In this document: positions 1-8,479 of the stretch, one piece after another
Numbering within the stretch: position 1 is the stretch's first letter
How the letters are laid out: the number at the start of each line of letters is the position of its first letter
Origin: Pseudomonas allokribbensis
GTDB lineage: Bacteria; Pseudomonadota; Gammaproteobacteria; Pseudomonadales; Pseudomonadaceae
Assembly (NCBI RefSeq): GCF_014863605.1
Contig: NZ_CP062252.1
Span: 2,861,001-2,925,000, forward strand
Direction of reading: 5' to 3'
DNA length: 64,000 nucleotides
The notes under the pieces: generated by a model
Told to the model about the DNA's origin: nothing
What the model saw: only the letters and a program-made list of their open reading frames with translations
The model's database searches: none
Program-made: the position numbers and the translations under genes

Positions 1-1
1 C

Positions 2-358
2 GACACCGACCCGAAATCCTACGACAACAAGGTCACGCTGGCGCACCTGGAAATCCTGAAAAAGGCCACCGATGCCGACGGTCGTCCGTTGCAGATCCAC
101 ACCGTGTCGCCACCGCTGAAACCACGCAAGACCAAATTCAACAAGAACAACGACGACTTCGCGGCCGGTTACATCAACTACTTCGTCATCAACGGCGCGG
201 TCATCGCCCCGGAGTTCGGCGACAAGGACGCCGACAAGAAGGCCTTCGACCTGCTCAAGCAGCTCTACCCGAACCGCGACGTGGTGCAGATCAACATCGA
301 CGCCATCGCGGCCGGTGGTGGCGGGATTCACTGCGTGACCAGTCACCAGCCGGCGTAA
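2..358 (+). CDS. aguA: Agmatine deiminase, C-terminal fragment
   Basis: The window opens inside this gene; only the last 118 codons are present, in frame from base 2. Agmatine deiminase converts agmatine to N-carbamoylputrescine and ammonia in cytosolic arginine/polyamine catabolism. The visible tail carries the family hallmark GGGGIHC near the C-terminus. Its Cys is the nucleophile that attacks the guanidine carbon in this guanidino-group-modifying family, and the following TSHQPA matches the usual end. The stretch PPLKPRKTKFNKNNDDFAAG and the phrase YINYFVINGAVIAPEFGD are also typical of the fold. It converges on the glutathione transferase with only 9 bases between stops. Start and N-terminal domain lie outside the window. 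Confidence 0.9.
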   Translation, partial: DTDPKSYDNKVTLAHLEILKKATDADGRPLQIHTVSPPLKPRKTKFNKNNDDFAAGYINYFVINGAVIAPEFGDKDADKKAFDLLKQLYPNRDVVQINIDAIAAGGGGIHCVTSHQPA

Positions 359-367
359 GGGCCGCGT

Positions 368-1030
368 TCAGCGAAACCGTGGGGGAATCGCCTCGGCAAA
401 GGGATAGAAGTCAAACCACGGTTTGGCTTCTTCAAGGACCTGTTTGAAAGCGGGGCGCTGAACCAGCCGCTCGAAATAGGCATTCAAGTGGCCATGGTCG
501 CCGGGGAACGGCACCAGCGTGTTGGCGTAAAACAGGGCCGGGCTCGCGGAGCAATCGGCCATGCTGAAGTCCGGGCTGGCGATCCACTGACGGGTCGCCA
601 ACTGACGTTCGAGCATGCCGTACGCGGTGTTCAGCAGGGTGCGCTGGCTGGTCAGGTCGCCGTGTCGGTCGTGGATGCGGTCGGCGACAATCTGCGACAT
701 CGGCGTCATCACGTAGTTGTCGAAAAACCGGTCCCAGAGGCGAACTTGCAGGGCCGTGTCCCAATCGTCGGGGATCAGCCGACCGGCTCCGGCATGGTAG
801 TGATCCAGATACTCGATGATCACGCTCGACTCCGGCACGCTGCGCTGGCGGGCACGATCATGCAGCACCGGGAATTTGACCAGCGGCCACAGAGCCCGCA
901 GCTCAGCGCGCTCGGCTTCACTGGAAAGGTCGATGACACGTTTGTCGAACGCGGTGCCGTGTTCGTAAAGGGCGATCAACACCTTGTGGCAGTAGGACGA
1001 CAACGGATGGTAATAGAGGGTCAAGTCCAT
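368..1030 (-). CDS. Glutathione S-transferase family protein
   Basis: A 220-residue cytosolic GST-like protein. The N-terminal thioredoxin fold (about residues 1-80) begins [17 protein letters not shown], with Ser/Cys at the usual catalytic position near residues 11-14. It continues to the cis-proline segment KFPVL and the glutathione gamma-glutamyl-binding [11 protein letters not shown]. The rest is the all-helical C-terminal domain, with the N-capping segment [12 protein letters not shown]. Length is normal for the family. It most likely conjugates or reduces electrophiles with glutathione; the substrate cannot be told. It stands alone, convergent with aguA. The region 1031-1135 upstream holds no other gene. 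Confidence 0.88.
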   Translation of the reverse strand: MDLTLYYHPLSSYCHKVLIALYEHGTAFDKRVIDLSSEAERAELRALWPLVKFPVLHDRARQRSVPESSVIIEYLDHYHAGAGRLIPDDWDTALQVRLWDRFFDNYVMTPMSQIVADRIHDRHGDLTSQRTLLNTAYGMLERQLATRQWIASPDFSMADCSASPALFYANTLVPFPGDHGHLNAYFERLVQRPAFKQVLEEAKPWFDFYPFAEAIPPRFR

Positions 1031-1135
1031 GGTTCAACGCCTCGCGTTGGTGGTGAAAAGCACTACACAGGTATAGCGCGCCTGCGCACGGCCATGCATT
1101 TGATTTCCACCAGCAGCCCCGAACGCTGAATCGGG

Positions 1136-1519
1136 TCACTTCGCGCGAAAGTACCGGATCAGGTTGACCGATTTTGTGAACACCGCGTAAGCCACCGCTG
1201 CGATCATGAGTCCGGCCACGGCCGGGCCGACCGCATTGAGGCCGGTAATGAGCAGCATGTAGAGCGACAGCATCAGTATCAGCACGACATAACTGGCGAG
1301 TGTCTGTCTAAAGAACGCCAACAGCAGCGGGATGAATGCCACTGCCACCGAGTGGATGGCCACCGCCTGCAAAATCTCGATTATCAGATACGAGAAAGCA
1401 TCTTTGCCGCTTGCTTGCGTGGCGATCAGCCAGGATTCGTTCATCAGCCAATTCAGGCCGCCAACCACCATCAGGCTGATGACGACAATCAGCGCCATGT
1501 TTTTTGCTCGGCTACTCAT
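1136..1519 (-). CDS. Small integral membrane protein of unknown function
   Basis: A 127-residue, strongly hydrophobic protein with about four predicted membrane segments: residues 8-25, 42-70, 75-95 and 97-115. It has a basic C-terminus (NLIRYFRAK) that suggests a cytoplasmic end. Its ATG overlaps the stop of the upstream thioesterase gene in an ATGA arrangement, so the two are probably translationally coupled and co-transcribed. The hydrophobic pattern resembles phosphate-starvation-inducible PsiE-like small membrane proteins, but I see no diagnostic motif, so function is left open. Confidence 0.72.
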   Translation of the reverse strand: MSSRAKNMALIVVISLMVVGGLNWLMNESWLIATQASGKDAFSYLIIEILQAVAIHSVAVAFIPLLLAFFRQTLASYVVLILMLSLYMLLITGLNAVGPAVAGLMIAAVAYAVFTKSVNLIRYFRAK

Positions 1520-2022
1520 TGGTCTTCATTGCGCCCATGAGCGGCCGCCGCCAGTTGTTCGGTATCCACCCGAACAAACACCGAATCACCCACCGCCGTC
1601 AGCACCTCCCCGGCATACACCTCGCAGATCACCCGGCTCTTGCGCCCGACTTCACCCTCGACTTTCGCCTTCAACGTCAGCGGCACGCCCATCGGTGTCG
1701 GTTTGATGAACTTGATGCCGAGGTTGCCGGTGACGCAGTTGATGCGCGGCAGGCTTTCCGCTTCGCGGCTTTCCGCGCGGTAGTGGTAGGCCATTGCGGT
1801 CCAGTTGGAATGGCAGTCCACCAGCATCGCGATCAGGCCGCCGTAGACCAGCTCCGGCCAGCCGCAGTATTTGGCTTCCGGGATGTGTTCGGTCATGACG
1901 TGCACGCCGTCCTCGTGCCAGAAACTCTTGATGTGCAAGCCGTGCGGGTTGCTGCTGCCGCAGCCGAAGCAGACGCCGTCGGGGGCGGCGGTGTCTTGCA
2001 GGGAAGTGTCGAGGGTGGACAT
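1516..2022 (-). CDS. PaaI-type hotdog-fold thioesterase
   Basis: A 168-residue hotdog-fold protein that probably hydrolyses acyl-CoA or aryl-CoA thioesters in the cytosol. Visible family features are CFGCGSSNPHGLHIK near residues 18-32, the long-helix entry YGGLIAMLVDCHSNWTA (about 61-77) with the acidic/His residues that act in catalysis, and the end-strand block AKVEGEVGRKSRVICEVYAG. The FGCG...NPxGL start is typical of the DUF4442/PaaI-like set in Pseudomonas. The gene leads a two-gene unit with the small membrane protein, overlapping it by 4 bases. The natural substrate is not deducible. Confidence 0.85.
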   Translation of the reverse strand: MSTLDTSLQDTAAPDGVCFGCGSSNPHGLHIKSFWHEDGVHVMTEHIPEAKYCGWPELVYGGLIAMLVDCHSNWTAMAYHYRAESREAESLPRINCVTGNLGIKFIKPTPMGVPLTLKAKVEGEVGRKSRVICEVYAGEVLTAVGDSVFVRVDTEQLAAAAHGRNEDQ

Positions 2023-2092
2023 GCCGGGGTCATCCTTAAACTGTTAGCCGAACCGGGCGGATTCTAACCCTGAATAAAGGATGAAGCGTGAT

Positions 2093-2929
2093 TTAGTCCG
2101 GCGCCAGATCCCCATACCAGTAAGCCGCCGTGACACCACCATCCATGAGGAAGTCGCTGCCGGTGATGAACGTGCCCTCGGGTCCCATGAGCAATGCGCC
2201 GACGGCCGCCACTTCATCCGGTGTGCCGCCACGCCCGGCGGCGCTGCGTTCGATCATGCGCCGGTAGCCTTCACCGCGCGGGCCGCTCAACTCATCCCGG
2301 GCCAGTGGCGTGAAGATGATGCCCGGGCTGATCGTATTGACCCGTGCACCCCGTTTACCCCAACGCACGGCCTCTGCTATGACCCGCAGCGAGTTGCCGC
2401 GTTTGGATACTTGATAAGCATGCAACGGGTCGCTGATGCGCTCGGCCGACAGCGTCGGCAACGCCAGCAGTTCCTCGGTCGGTGTCGTGGCCAGCGCCTT
2501 GTTCTGTTCAGCGCTCAGCGCCGGCAAGCGGTGACCGGATTGCGAGGCAATCACGATGGCCGAACCGCCGGCAGCGATGACCTGGCCGAATTCCTCCAGT
2601 ACGACGGCCGTGCCGTACAGGTCGACGCGCAAAATGGTTGCGGCTGACGCTTGCGAGGGCGAGACCCCGGCCGCATGAATCACCCCGCTGATGTCACCGA
2701 GGGCGGTAGCGGTCCGGACCAGCGCTTGCACCGAGGCGCGAGAGGCGACGTCCACCACGGTGGTGGTCACGTCGAAACCTGCATCGAGCAAGACCTTTGC
2801 TGCTGCGTCGGCGTTTTCCTGCTTGATATCGGCCAGCACTACATGCTTGCCGGCACTGACGCGCCGGGCAATCGCCTGGCCGATGGCGCCCGCACCGATC
2901 ACCACGATTACTTTCGCTGAATTGTTCAT
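2093..2929 (-). CDS. SDR family oxidoreductase
   Basis: A 278-residue classical short-chain dehydrogenase/reductase. The dinucleotide-binding turn GAGAIGQAI lies at residues 12-20 and an NxAG-like segment (IHAAGVSP) at about 85-92. The catalytic Ser lies in IASQSGH, the catalytic pair in YQVSK, and PGIIFTPL follows as expected for a Rossmann SDR. A roughly 30-residue insertion after the Ser (residues 140-170, rich in Leu/Ala/Thr) lengthens the usual substrate loop. It is divergent from the LysR gene at 3042 across a short intergenic region with a dyad, so it is probably the target of that regulator. Substrate unknown; NAD(P)-dependent alcohol/ketone oxidoreduction is expected. Confidence 0.88.
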   Translation of the reverse strand: MNNSAKVIVVIGAGAIGQAIARRVSAGKHVVLADIKQENADAAAKVLLDAGFDVTTTVVDVASRASVQALVRTATALGDISGVIHAAGVSPSQASAATILRVDLYGTAVVLEEFGQVIAAGGSAIVIASQSGHRLPALSAEQNKALATTPTEELLALPTLSAERISDPLHAYQVSKRGNSLRVIAEAVRWGKRGARVNTISPGIIFTPLARDELSGPRGEGYRRMIERSAAGRGGTPDEVAAVGALLMGPEGTFITGSDFLMDGGVTAAYWYGDLAPD

Positions 2930-2975
2930 GGGTTCATCTCACGTGAGAGCCGGATTCCCGACGAGGTGAACGACT

Positions 2976-3006
2976 CTATATTGCTGCTGATTGCTCAACA
3001 ATATAG
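2976..3006. promoter_or_regulatory. Candidate LysR operator between SDR and lysR genes
   Basis: A perfect 8-bp inverted repeat, CTATATTG and CAATATAG, separated by 15 bases, lies in the divergent intergenic region (2930-3041) of the SDR and LysR genes. Each arm contains the AT-rich half-site style of LysR boxes. It is the obvious site for autoregulation and control of the SDR gene; binding is inferred, not shown. Confidence 0.5.
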
Positions 3007-3041
3007 GGTTGGCTGCATGCCTTAGTGAGGGATTTTCATCA

Positions 3042-3947
3042 ATGTTGCGCGCAGATCTGCCGGGCCTTACCGCCTTCATCGCCATTGCCGAACAGCGCAG
3101 TTTCAGTGGTGCAGCGCGGGTGTTGGGAGTGTCTTCGTCGGCGCTCAGCCATTCGATGCGCAATCTGGAGGCGCGCCTGGAAATGCGCCTGTTCAACCGC
3201 ACGACGCGCTCGGTGTCGCTGACCGAGGCGGGGGAGCAGTTGCTCAACGGGGTTCGACCGTTGATGAATGACCTGGCGAACGTGGTCAACGAGGTCACAT
3301 CTGCCCGGATCAGTCCCTCAGGTTCGATCCGCATCAGCGCTTCAGAGTCATCGATCCGGCCGCTGATTCGCCACGTGGTTCCTGAGTTCATTGCCCGTTA
3401 TCCGAACATCCACATCGAGTTCGTGGCCGACGCTGCGCTGCAAGACATTGTCGGCGACGGTTTTGATGCCGGCATCCGGCTGATCGATGACGTGCCACGC
3501 GACATGATCGCCATTCGCTTCGGGCCTGACGTGTGTTTCGCTGCCGTGGCCTCGCCGGACTACCTTCAACAGCATCCGGCGCCACAGGTGCCGCAGGATC
3601 TCAAGGCCCATCGCTGCATTCGCTTTCGCTTCACCGGTGGTGGTCTGTTTCGCTGGGAATTCAAACAGGGCGAACAAAGCGTCAGCCTGGATGTGGAAGG
3701 TCAGTTGACGATGGACAACCTCAACCTGATGGTCGAGGCCGCGCTGGCCGGTGCGGGAATCGCCTGGGTGCCGCAGTCACTGGTGGCGGAGGCTCTGCAG
3801 GCCGGATGGTTGGTCCGTTTGCTGGAGCAATGGAGCCCGAATTATTCCGGGCTATGTCTGTATTACCCGGCCAACCGTCATCCGCCCACCGCGCTGCGGT
3901 TGTTCGCTCAGGCCGTGCGGGACTGGGCGAGCCAGGGTGTGTCGTAG
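3042..3947 (+). CDS. LysR family transcriptional regulator
   Basis: A 301-residue LysR-type regulator. I chose the ATG at 3042 (MLRADLPGLTAFIAIAEQRS) rather than an in-frame codon 51 bases upstream. A GTGAGGG ribosome site precedes it and it gives the normal LysR N-terminus. The winged HTH covers residues about 4-62 (SFSGAARVLGVSSSALSHSM), followed by the linker helix and a PBP-like effector domain (about 90-295). The GlnR/AaeR-like block PDYLQQHP...HRCIRFRF is typical of the CrgA/YafC branch. It is divergent from the SDR gene with a dyad between them, so it most likely senses a substrate of that enzyme. Confidence 0.9.
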   Translation: MLRADLPGLTAFIAIAEQRSFSGAARVLGVSSSALSHSMRNLEARLEMRLFNRTTRSVSLTEAGEQLLNGVRPLMNDLANVVNEVTSARISPSGSIRISASESSIRPLIRHVVPEFIARYPNIHIEFVADAALQDIVGDGFDAGIRLIDDVPRDMIAIRFGPDVCFAAVASPDYLQQHPAPQVPQDLKAHRCIRFRFTGGGLFRWEFKQGEQSVSLDVEGQLTMDNLNLMVEAALAGAGIAWVPQSLVAEALQAGWLVRLLEQWSPNYSGLCLYYPANRHPPTALRLFAQAVRDWASQGVS

Positions 3948-3986
3948 CTTTGCGTCAGATCAACAACCCCGGCGTATCGCGGCGCA

Positions 3987-4256
3987 TCAGCTACGTTGCG
4001 CCAGGTTGCGTTGAAACTCTTCGAAGCTGCAGGGCAGGGTTGTGGCCTTGCGCTTTTTCGACTTGTCGCGCTCGTCCGGCAGTTGATCGCTGAGCTCCCA
4101 GACCTCGAGCATCTTCGCGTATTCGAAGGCGTGGCGCGGGTCGGTCTGAATCCATTGCTGGAATTCCAGGCGCTCGTCAGGCGTGCAGGTATCGTCTTGC
4201 AAACGCAGGCACCAGTGCGCCGCTTGCGTCAGGATTTCTTCGTCTGCGTCGTTCAT
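3987..4256 (-). CDS. Stand-alone DUF4880 (FecR N-terminal-like) protein
   Basis: An 89-residue protein starting at the ATG at 4256 (MNDADEEILTQAAHW). The open frame extends 43 codons further upstream but that part has no family-like sequence. Residues 5-50 match the N-terminal cytoplasmic domain of FecR-type anti-sigma factors: the A.HW...L......T..ER..F..W....P.H..A block is visible as QAAHWCLRLQ, CTPDERLEFQQWI and DPRHAFEYAKMLEVW. The transmembrane helix and periplasmic FecR domain are absent, and no ECF sigma factor or TonB receptor lies nearby. It may bind a sigma factor in trans, or be a remnant. The tail is basic (DKSKKRK). Confidence 0.75.
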   Translation of the reverse strand: MNDADEEILTQAAHWCLRLQDDTCTPDERLEFQQWIQTDPRHAFEYAKMLEVWELSDQLPDERDKSKKRKATTLPCSFEEFQRNLAQRS

Positions 4257-4470
4257 TGACGGTTCCCAGGATGGCCGAAGCGAGCAATTTACGTGGCGTC
4301 TTGCAAAAAAAACGTCAAAGCACGGTGAGGATTTAGTCCGCGTCGCGGACAGAACGCGCACCCGCCGGACAGATCGCGCCACCATTTACGCTTTTCGAAG
4401 ATTTGCCATATTCAGTCACATTGCGTTGTAGATAGTGGGCAGCCCAACCGGTTTCCAATGAGGCTGCATC

Positions 4471-6381
4471 GTGTTTCCACGTCTTCTGTGTTCGCTGTCC
4501 GTGTTGAGTCTGTCCATCGCCGCCGCCCACGCGGCCGACCTTGATACCCCGCGCCTGAAGGGCATCGACAACTTCCGCGATATCGCCGGTATCACCACGG
4601 CCTACTCGACGACCCACGACGGCACGATGCGCGCCGGTGTGTTCTACCGCTCCAACGCGCTGACGCCGACGGCGTCGGACCTGGCGATCCTCAACGGTCT
4701 GGGCATCAAGGCCGTTTATGACTTGCGTACGCCCAGCGAAATCGCTGGCACGCCGGACACGATGATCAGCGGCGCGACCTACCAGAACATCGACATCATC
4801 GGCGCCACCACCTCGGGTGCGAACATCACCACCGTCTCGTTCAAAAGCGCGGCCGATGCGGTTGCGATGATGCAGGAGACCAACCGTGCGTTTGTCAGCG
4901 ACGCCGGCATGCGTGGTCAGCTCAATGTGTTGTTCAACGAACTGGCCGGCGTCGACGGTGCCGCGCTGTTCCATTGCACCGCCGGCAAGGACCGCACCGG
5001 CTGGACGGCGGCCGTGCTGCAAAGCATCGCCGGGGTCGACAACGCCACGATCATGAGCAACTACCTGGCGACCAACGATTACACCGCCACCCGTGTGGCC
5101 AAGACCCTGGCGATGATGCCGCCGAGCATGGCCGCGATCTACGCGCCGCTGCTGGGCGTGGAGGCGAGTTACCTGCAAGCCGGCCTGGATCAGGTGACCG
5201 CGCAATACGGCAGCATGGACAACTACCTCAAACAGGGGTTGGGTCTGTCTCAGGAAACCATTTACGTGCTGCGCGGCAAAATGGTCGAGTACAACAGTCT
5301 GCCCGGTCAGGCAGGGCTGATCGGCAACGCCGCGGCTGGCGCGCAACTGTTGCAGGAGTTGCAGAACAGCAAACTGTCGGGCACCTACAGCGCCTACAAC
5401 TACTACCTGCAATCGGCCATCGACGCCGGCACCCTTGGCGGCGTCGAATCCACCGTGGGCGGCCAGGTGCACGCCGATGCGGCGAGTTATCTGCTGCGTC
5501 AGAACGCAATGATCGAGCAGGCCGCTGCGCCGTTTGCCAGTGGTACCGACCTGAAAGTCGGCCAGTACCGGTTGTGGAGTACCGCGCTCGCCGGCTACCT
5601 GGGCACCGACGGTTCGGCCCATGCCCAAAGCAGCAATGAACACAGTCAGGGCCTGATGGTCGGCATCACCCAACGCTTCTCCGAGCAACTCAGCGCGCGC
5701 GGCGGCATCGGTTACAGCAAAGGCACAGTTGGCGGGGCGGGTGGCGAGGCCGATACCGATTTCACCTTCTTCGACCTTGGCGCGCGTTATGGCTTCACGA
5801 GCCTGGAACGAGGCCTGTTTGTCGATGCCAACATCAGCGCCGGTTACGTCGACTACGACAGCAAACGCGACCTCGGCGGTGGCCTCGGCTCGGCGAAGGG
5901 CGACACCCACGGCAACCTCAGCGGCGCGACGCTGGCGCTGGGTTATCGCATGCCAGTGAACAGTGTGATTCTGGAGCCAAGCCTCGGCCTGCGCGTCAGT
6001 CGTCTGGATCTGTCGGGCTTCCAGGAGAAGGGCAGCGAACTGGCCCTCGACGTTGATGGCATCCAGCAAACCCGGCGCAGCGCCGTGGCCAATCTCGACG
6101 TCTCGTTTGCCCCGATGCCCATGGGCGCGTGGCAACTGGTGCCGGGCGTGCGGGTCGGTTATGAGCGTGTGCTCGGCGATCATCAGGTCGACAGCGAAGG
6201 GCACCTGCTGGGGCTGGATATCGAACAACGCGCGGCGTTCGACAATCGCGATCAGTTCAGCGGCGGCGTCAACCTGATGGCCAACCTCGGCGCCCTGAGC
6301 CTGGGGGCCGAAGTCGGTGCCAGCGGTGGGGGCGACAGCCACGGCTTCAGCGGTGGGCTCAAGGCCAGTTATCAGTTCTGA
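4471..6381 (+). CDS. Secreted tyrosine phosphatase fused to an autotransporter barrel
   Basis: A 636-residue type V secretion protein. It starts at GTG 4471, with AATGAGG 7 bases upstream and an in-frame stop just before. Residues 1-21 are a signal peptide cleaved after AHA. Residues 25-260 form a tyrosine/serine phosphatase domain: DNFRDIAG opens it, then YDLRTPSE. The CX5R P-loop HCTAGKDRT follows, with Cys169 as nucleophile and Arg175 binding phosphate, matching the Y_phosphatase3/LpxA-IphP type. A helical linker (about 270-355) leads to a beta-barrel (about 360-636) ending in Phe, as for OMP assembly. The passenger should be exposed at, or released from, the cell surface. It is monocistronic with a terminator at 6401. 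Phosphoprotein or phosphoinositide substrates are both possible. Confidence 0.9.
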   Translation: MFPRLLCSLSVLSLSIAAAHAADLDTPRLKGIDNFRDIAGITTAYSTTHDGTMRAGVFYRSNALTPTASDLAILNGLGIKAVYDLRTPSEIAGTPDTMISGATYQNIDIIGATTSGANITTVSFKSAADAVAMMQETNRAFVSDAGMRGQLNVLFNELAGVDGAALFHCTAGKDRTGWTAAVLQSIAGVDNATIMSNYLATNDYTATRVAKTLAMMPPSMAAIYAPLLGVEASYLQAGLDQVTAQYGSMDNYLKQGLGLSQETIYVLRGKMVEYNSLPGQAGLIGNAAAGAQLLQELQNSKLSGTYSAYNYYLQSAIDAGTLGGVESTVGGQVHADAASYLLRQNAMIEQAAAPFASGTDLKVGQYRLWSTALAGYLGTDGSAHAQSSNEHSQGLMVGITQRFSEQLSARGGIGYSKGTVGGAGGEADTDFTFFDLGARYGFTSLERGLFVDANISAGYVDYDSKRDLGGGLGSAKGDTHGNLSGATLALGYRMPVNSVILEPSLGLRVSRLDLSGFQEKGSELALDVDGIQQTRRSAVANLDVSFAPMPMGAWQLVPGVRVGYERVLGDHQVDSEGHLLGLDIEQRAAFDNRDQFSGGVNLMANLGALSLGAEVGASGGGDSHGFSGGLKASYQF

Positions 6382-6400
6382 TCAACCTGAAGGTGAAGAA

Positions 6401-6427
6401 AAAGGACTGCCTCAGCGCAGTCCTTTT
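6401..6427. terminator. Bidirectional rho-independent terminator
   Basis: A 10-bp perfect stem (AAAGGACTGC / GCAGTCCTTT) with a 6-base loop follows the phosphatase-autotransporter gene. Its A-rich left and T-rich right flanks let it act in both directions. The AraC gene stop codon on the opposite strand sits inside the loop. Confidence 0.8.
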
Positions 6428-7461
6428 CGCATTTCTGCGGGGCTCACGCCGTAGGCATCCTGAAAATACTGGCAGAACCGGCCGACGTTGCTGAATCCGT
6501 ATTGCAGGGCCACATCGGTCACCGAAGACGATTGGCCGTGCTTCAGCGCTTCGCAGGCCCGCTCCAGCCTGACCTGGCGCTGATACGCGACAATCGACGT
6601 CCCGACGAACCGCCGGAAGCCTTCCTGCAAGGCCCGCAGGCTGACGTTCACCAGTCCTGCCAGATCCGTCCCGCTGACCAGTTGCTCGGGATGCGCCTGA
6701 ATGTATTCGATGGCCTGCTTCACATGTCGAGGTGCAATCGATGCCTCGGGGCGGCGCAAGGCTTCGCTGAAGTTGTGCGGCCAGGCTTCCAGCACCGCGT
6801 CCACCAGCATTTCCCGCAGGCGCGACGGCATCAAGGAACCGGCGTTCAACAACAGATCGAACTCGGTGCCGGTGGCCAGATCGATCAGCGCGCGAATGCC
6901 CTGAAACGCCGGGCTGTTCAGATCCACCCTCGGCTCGAAATGCAGCTTGTGCACGATCGGTCGGCCCAGCAGCGACGACAGCCGTTCGGTGAGCGCTGCG
7001 CGGCTGATCGACATGCCGTGCTGGGCGTGATTGTCGACGAAACGCATTGAACGCAGGTCCGCCTTGTCGATGGCCAGCCCGATGTGCGGCAGGCCCAGGG
7101 ATTCGGCCGAGTCGTTGAAGATGATCCGGCCGGCAGTGGGAATCACGAAAGTGATTTCATCGTAGGGTTCGGGGAACGCCACGGTGAAATCGCCCCGGTA
7201 ATGCATGCGCCGGAAACTGACCCCGTCGTGCCGGCCGTACACGCCGCCGATGATGATGTCCTTGGGCGGTGGCGGTGTGTCGCCATAACGATTTCCGAAC
7301 ATGCGGGAAAACAACGCGCCGAAGTCGTCGCAGGACATATCGGCGGATCTGAGGATGATGGTCTGGCGCGTCGGGCTTGAGTACACCGGGAGGGTCACCT
7401 TGGCAGTCGGGGCAAAGAGGCGCGAGGACGTTAGCAACCGAGAGTGACAGCGACATGACAC
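6412..7461 (-). CDS. AraC family transcriptional regulator (AntR/FeaR-like layout)
   Basis: Up to 349 residues. The C-terminal third is a double HTH AraC/XylS domain (about residues 245-348): DLAGLVNVSLRALQEGFRRF, then VTDVALQYGFSNVGRFCQYF and the closing YGVSPAEMRKG. The N-terminal part is the roughly 200-residue AraC-binding-like domain seen in regulators of aromatic or amine catabolism. The true start is uncertain. The ATG at 7461 lies 7 bases after the stop of the upstream LysR gene, but an internal ATG at residue 42 (MSCDDFGALF) also fits; the segment between reads as plausible protein (TRQTIILRSAD), so I keep the longer form. No obvious target gene adjoins it other than the phosphatase-autotransporter. 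Confidence 0.8.
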   Translation of the reverse strand: MSCRCHSRLLTSSRLFAPTAKVTLPVYSSPTRQTIILRSADMSCDDFGALFSRMFGNRYGDTPPPPKDIIIGGVYGRHDGVSFRRMHYRGDFTVAFPEPYDEITFVIPTAGRIIFNDSAESLGLPHIGLAIDKADLRSMRFVDNHAQHGMSISRAALTERLSSLLGRPIVHKLHFEPRVDLNSPAFQGIRALIDLATGTEFDLLLNAGSLMPSRLREMLVDAVLEAWPHNFSEALRRPEASIAPRHVKQAIEYIQAHPEQLVSGTDLAGLVNVSLRALQEGFRRFVGTSIVAYQRQVRLERACEALKHGQSSSVTDVALQYGFSNVGRFCQYFQDAYGVSPAEMRKGLR

Positions 7462-7468
7462 AAACGGA

Positions 7469-8374
7469 TTACGGCGTTTGCCAGTGCGCCTTCAGGAAGT
7501 CGATAAACACCTTCACCTTGCGTGTATTGCGCCGATGGGCCTGATACAGCACGTAGATCCACGGTCCGAAAGCGCTGGGCTCACGCCAGTATTCGGGCAT
7601 CAATTCCACCAGTTCGCCCCGGGCGAGATACGGCGCGGCGCTCCACTGCGGGAGAAATTGCAGGCCCTGGCCGTCGAGCAGGCAGGCCAACAGGAAATCG
7701 TAATTGTCGCTGGCGATGCGCGGCGTCGGCTGGGTCATGCGCAGGCGTCGCTCGCCCTGTTTGACCCACCAGAAATGCCGGTTGAGCAACGGATGACGGA
7801 AGATCAGCCAGTCGTGCTGGTGATAGTTGTCCAGTGACACATCGCTGCCCTTGCGCGCCAGATAGGCCGGGCTGGCGCAGAGCTGTACGCGGTTTTCCAC
7901 CAGCGGTTGAGCGATCACCCCCGGCAGGTCGATCGGCCCGTCACGCAGCGCCAGGTCGTAGCTGCCATCGACCGGGTCGTCGTAGTTGTCGCTCAGATCC
8001 ACTTCGAGATTCACCTGCGGGTGCTCGTTCAGGAAGCGACAGCACACCTGATTGAGAAAGGCCGGGGCGAAGGAGGGCGGGGCGATGATACGCAACTCGC
8101 CGCGCAATTCGTGCTTGAGCTGTTCGACGCCTTCGCTCGCCAGTTGCAGTTGCAACAGCGCCTGACGCGCCCCTTCCAGATAGATCCGCCCGGCCTCGGT
8201 CAGCGCCATGCGCCGGGTCGTGCGATCGAACAAGCGGCTGCCGAGTTCTTCTTCCAGTTGCGCCACGGCCTTGGTCAGGGCCGACGGCGTGTTGCCGAGC
8301 ACCTCGGCGGCACGGCTGAAATTACCGTGTTCGGCGGTGGCGACGAACATGGTCAGGGCGCTCATTTTGTCCAT
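7469..8374 (-). CDS. LysR family transcriptional regulator
   Basis: A 301-residue LysR-type regulator. The ATG at 8374 (MDKMSALTMFVATAEHG) is preceded by AGGAA at an 8-base spacing and gives the standard N-terminus; an in-frame ATG 21 bases upstream lacks this. HTH: NFSRAAEVLGNTPSALTKAVAQLEEELG (in two parts, residues about 17-44). The effector domain has the CrgA-like PAYLARKG...HDWLIFRHP pattern. It is divergent from the amidohydrolase operon (8480 onward) and is its likely regulator. Confidence 0.9.
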   Translation of the reverse strand: MDKMSALTMFVATAEHGNFSRAAEVLGNTPSALTKAVAQLEEELGSRLFDRTTRRMALTEAGRIYLEGARQALLQLQLASEGVEQLKHELRGELRIIAPPSFAPAFLNQVCCRFLNEHPQVNLEVDLSDNYDDPVDGSYDLALRDGPIDLPGVIAQPLVENRVQLCASPAYLARKGSDVSLDNYHQHDWLIFRHPLLNRHFWWVKQGERRLRMTQPTPRIASDNYDFLLACLLDGQGLQFLPQWSAAPYLARGELVELMPEYWREPSAFGPWIYVLYQAHRRNTRKVKVFIDFLKAHWQTP

Positions 8375-8479
8375 TGATCTATTCCTGATGGGCACAGAAG
8401 TTGTGCGTGAGACGGCATTCAGTTATCCGGCGGGCTTGGCTAATCTGGCCTCAGCCTAACAAAAATAACGAGAACGCTC

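Noticed and set aside
4333..6342. Open frame of about 670 codons antisense to the phosphatase-autotransporter gene
   Set aside because: It is a shadow of high-GC codon bias on the opposite strand; it has no family motifs, and the plus-strand gene has a signal peptide, catalytic loop and barrel.
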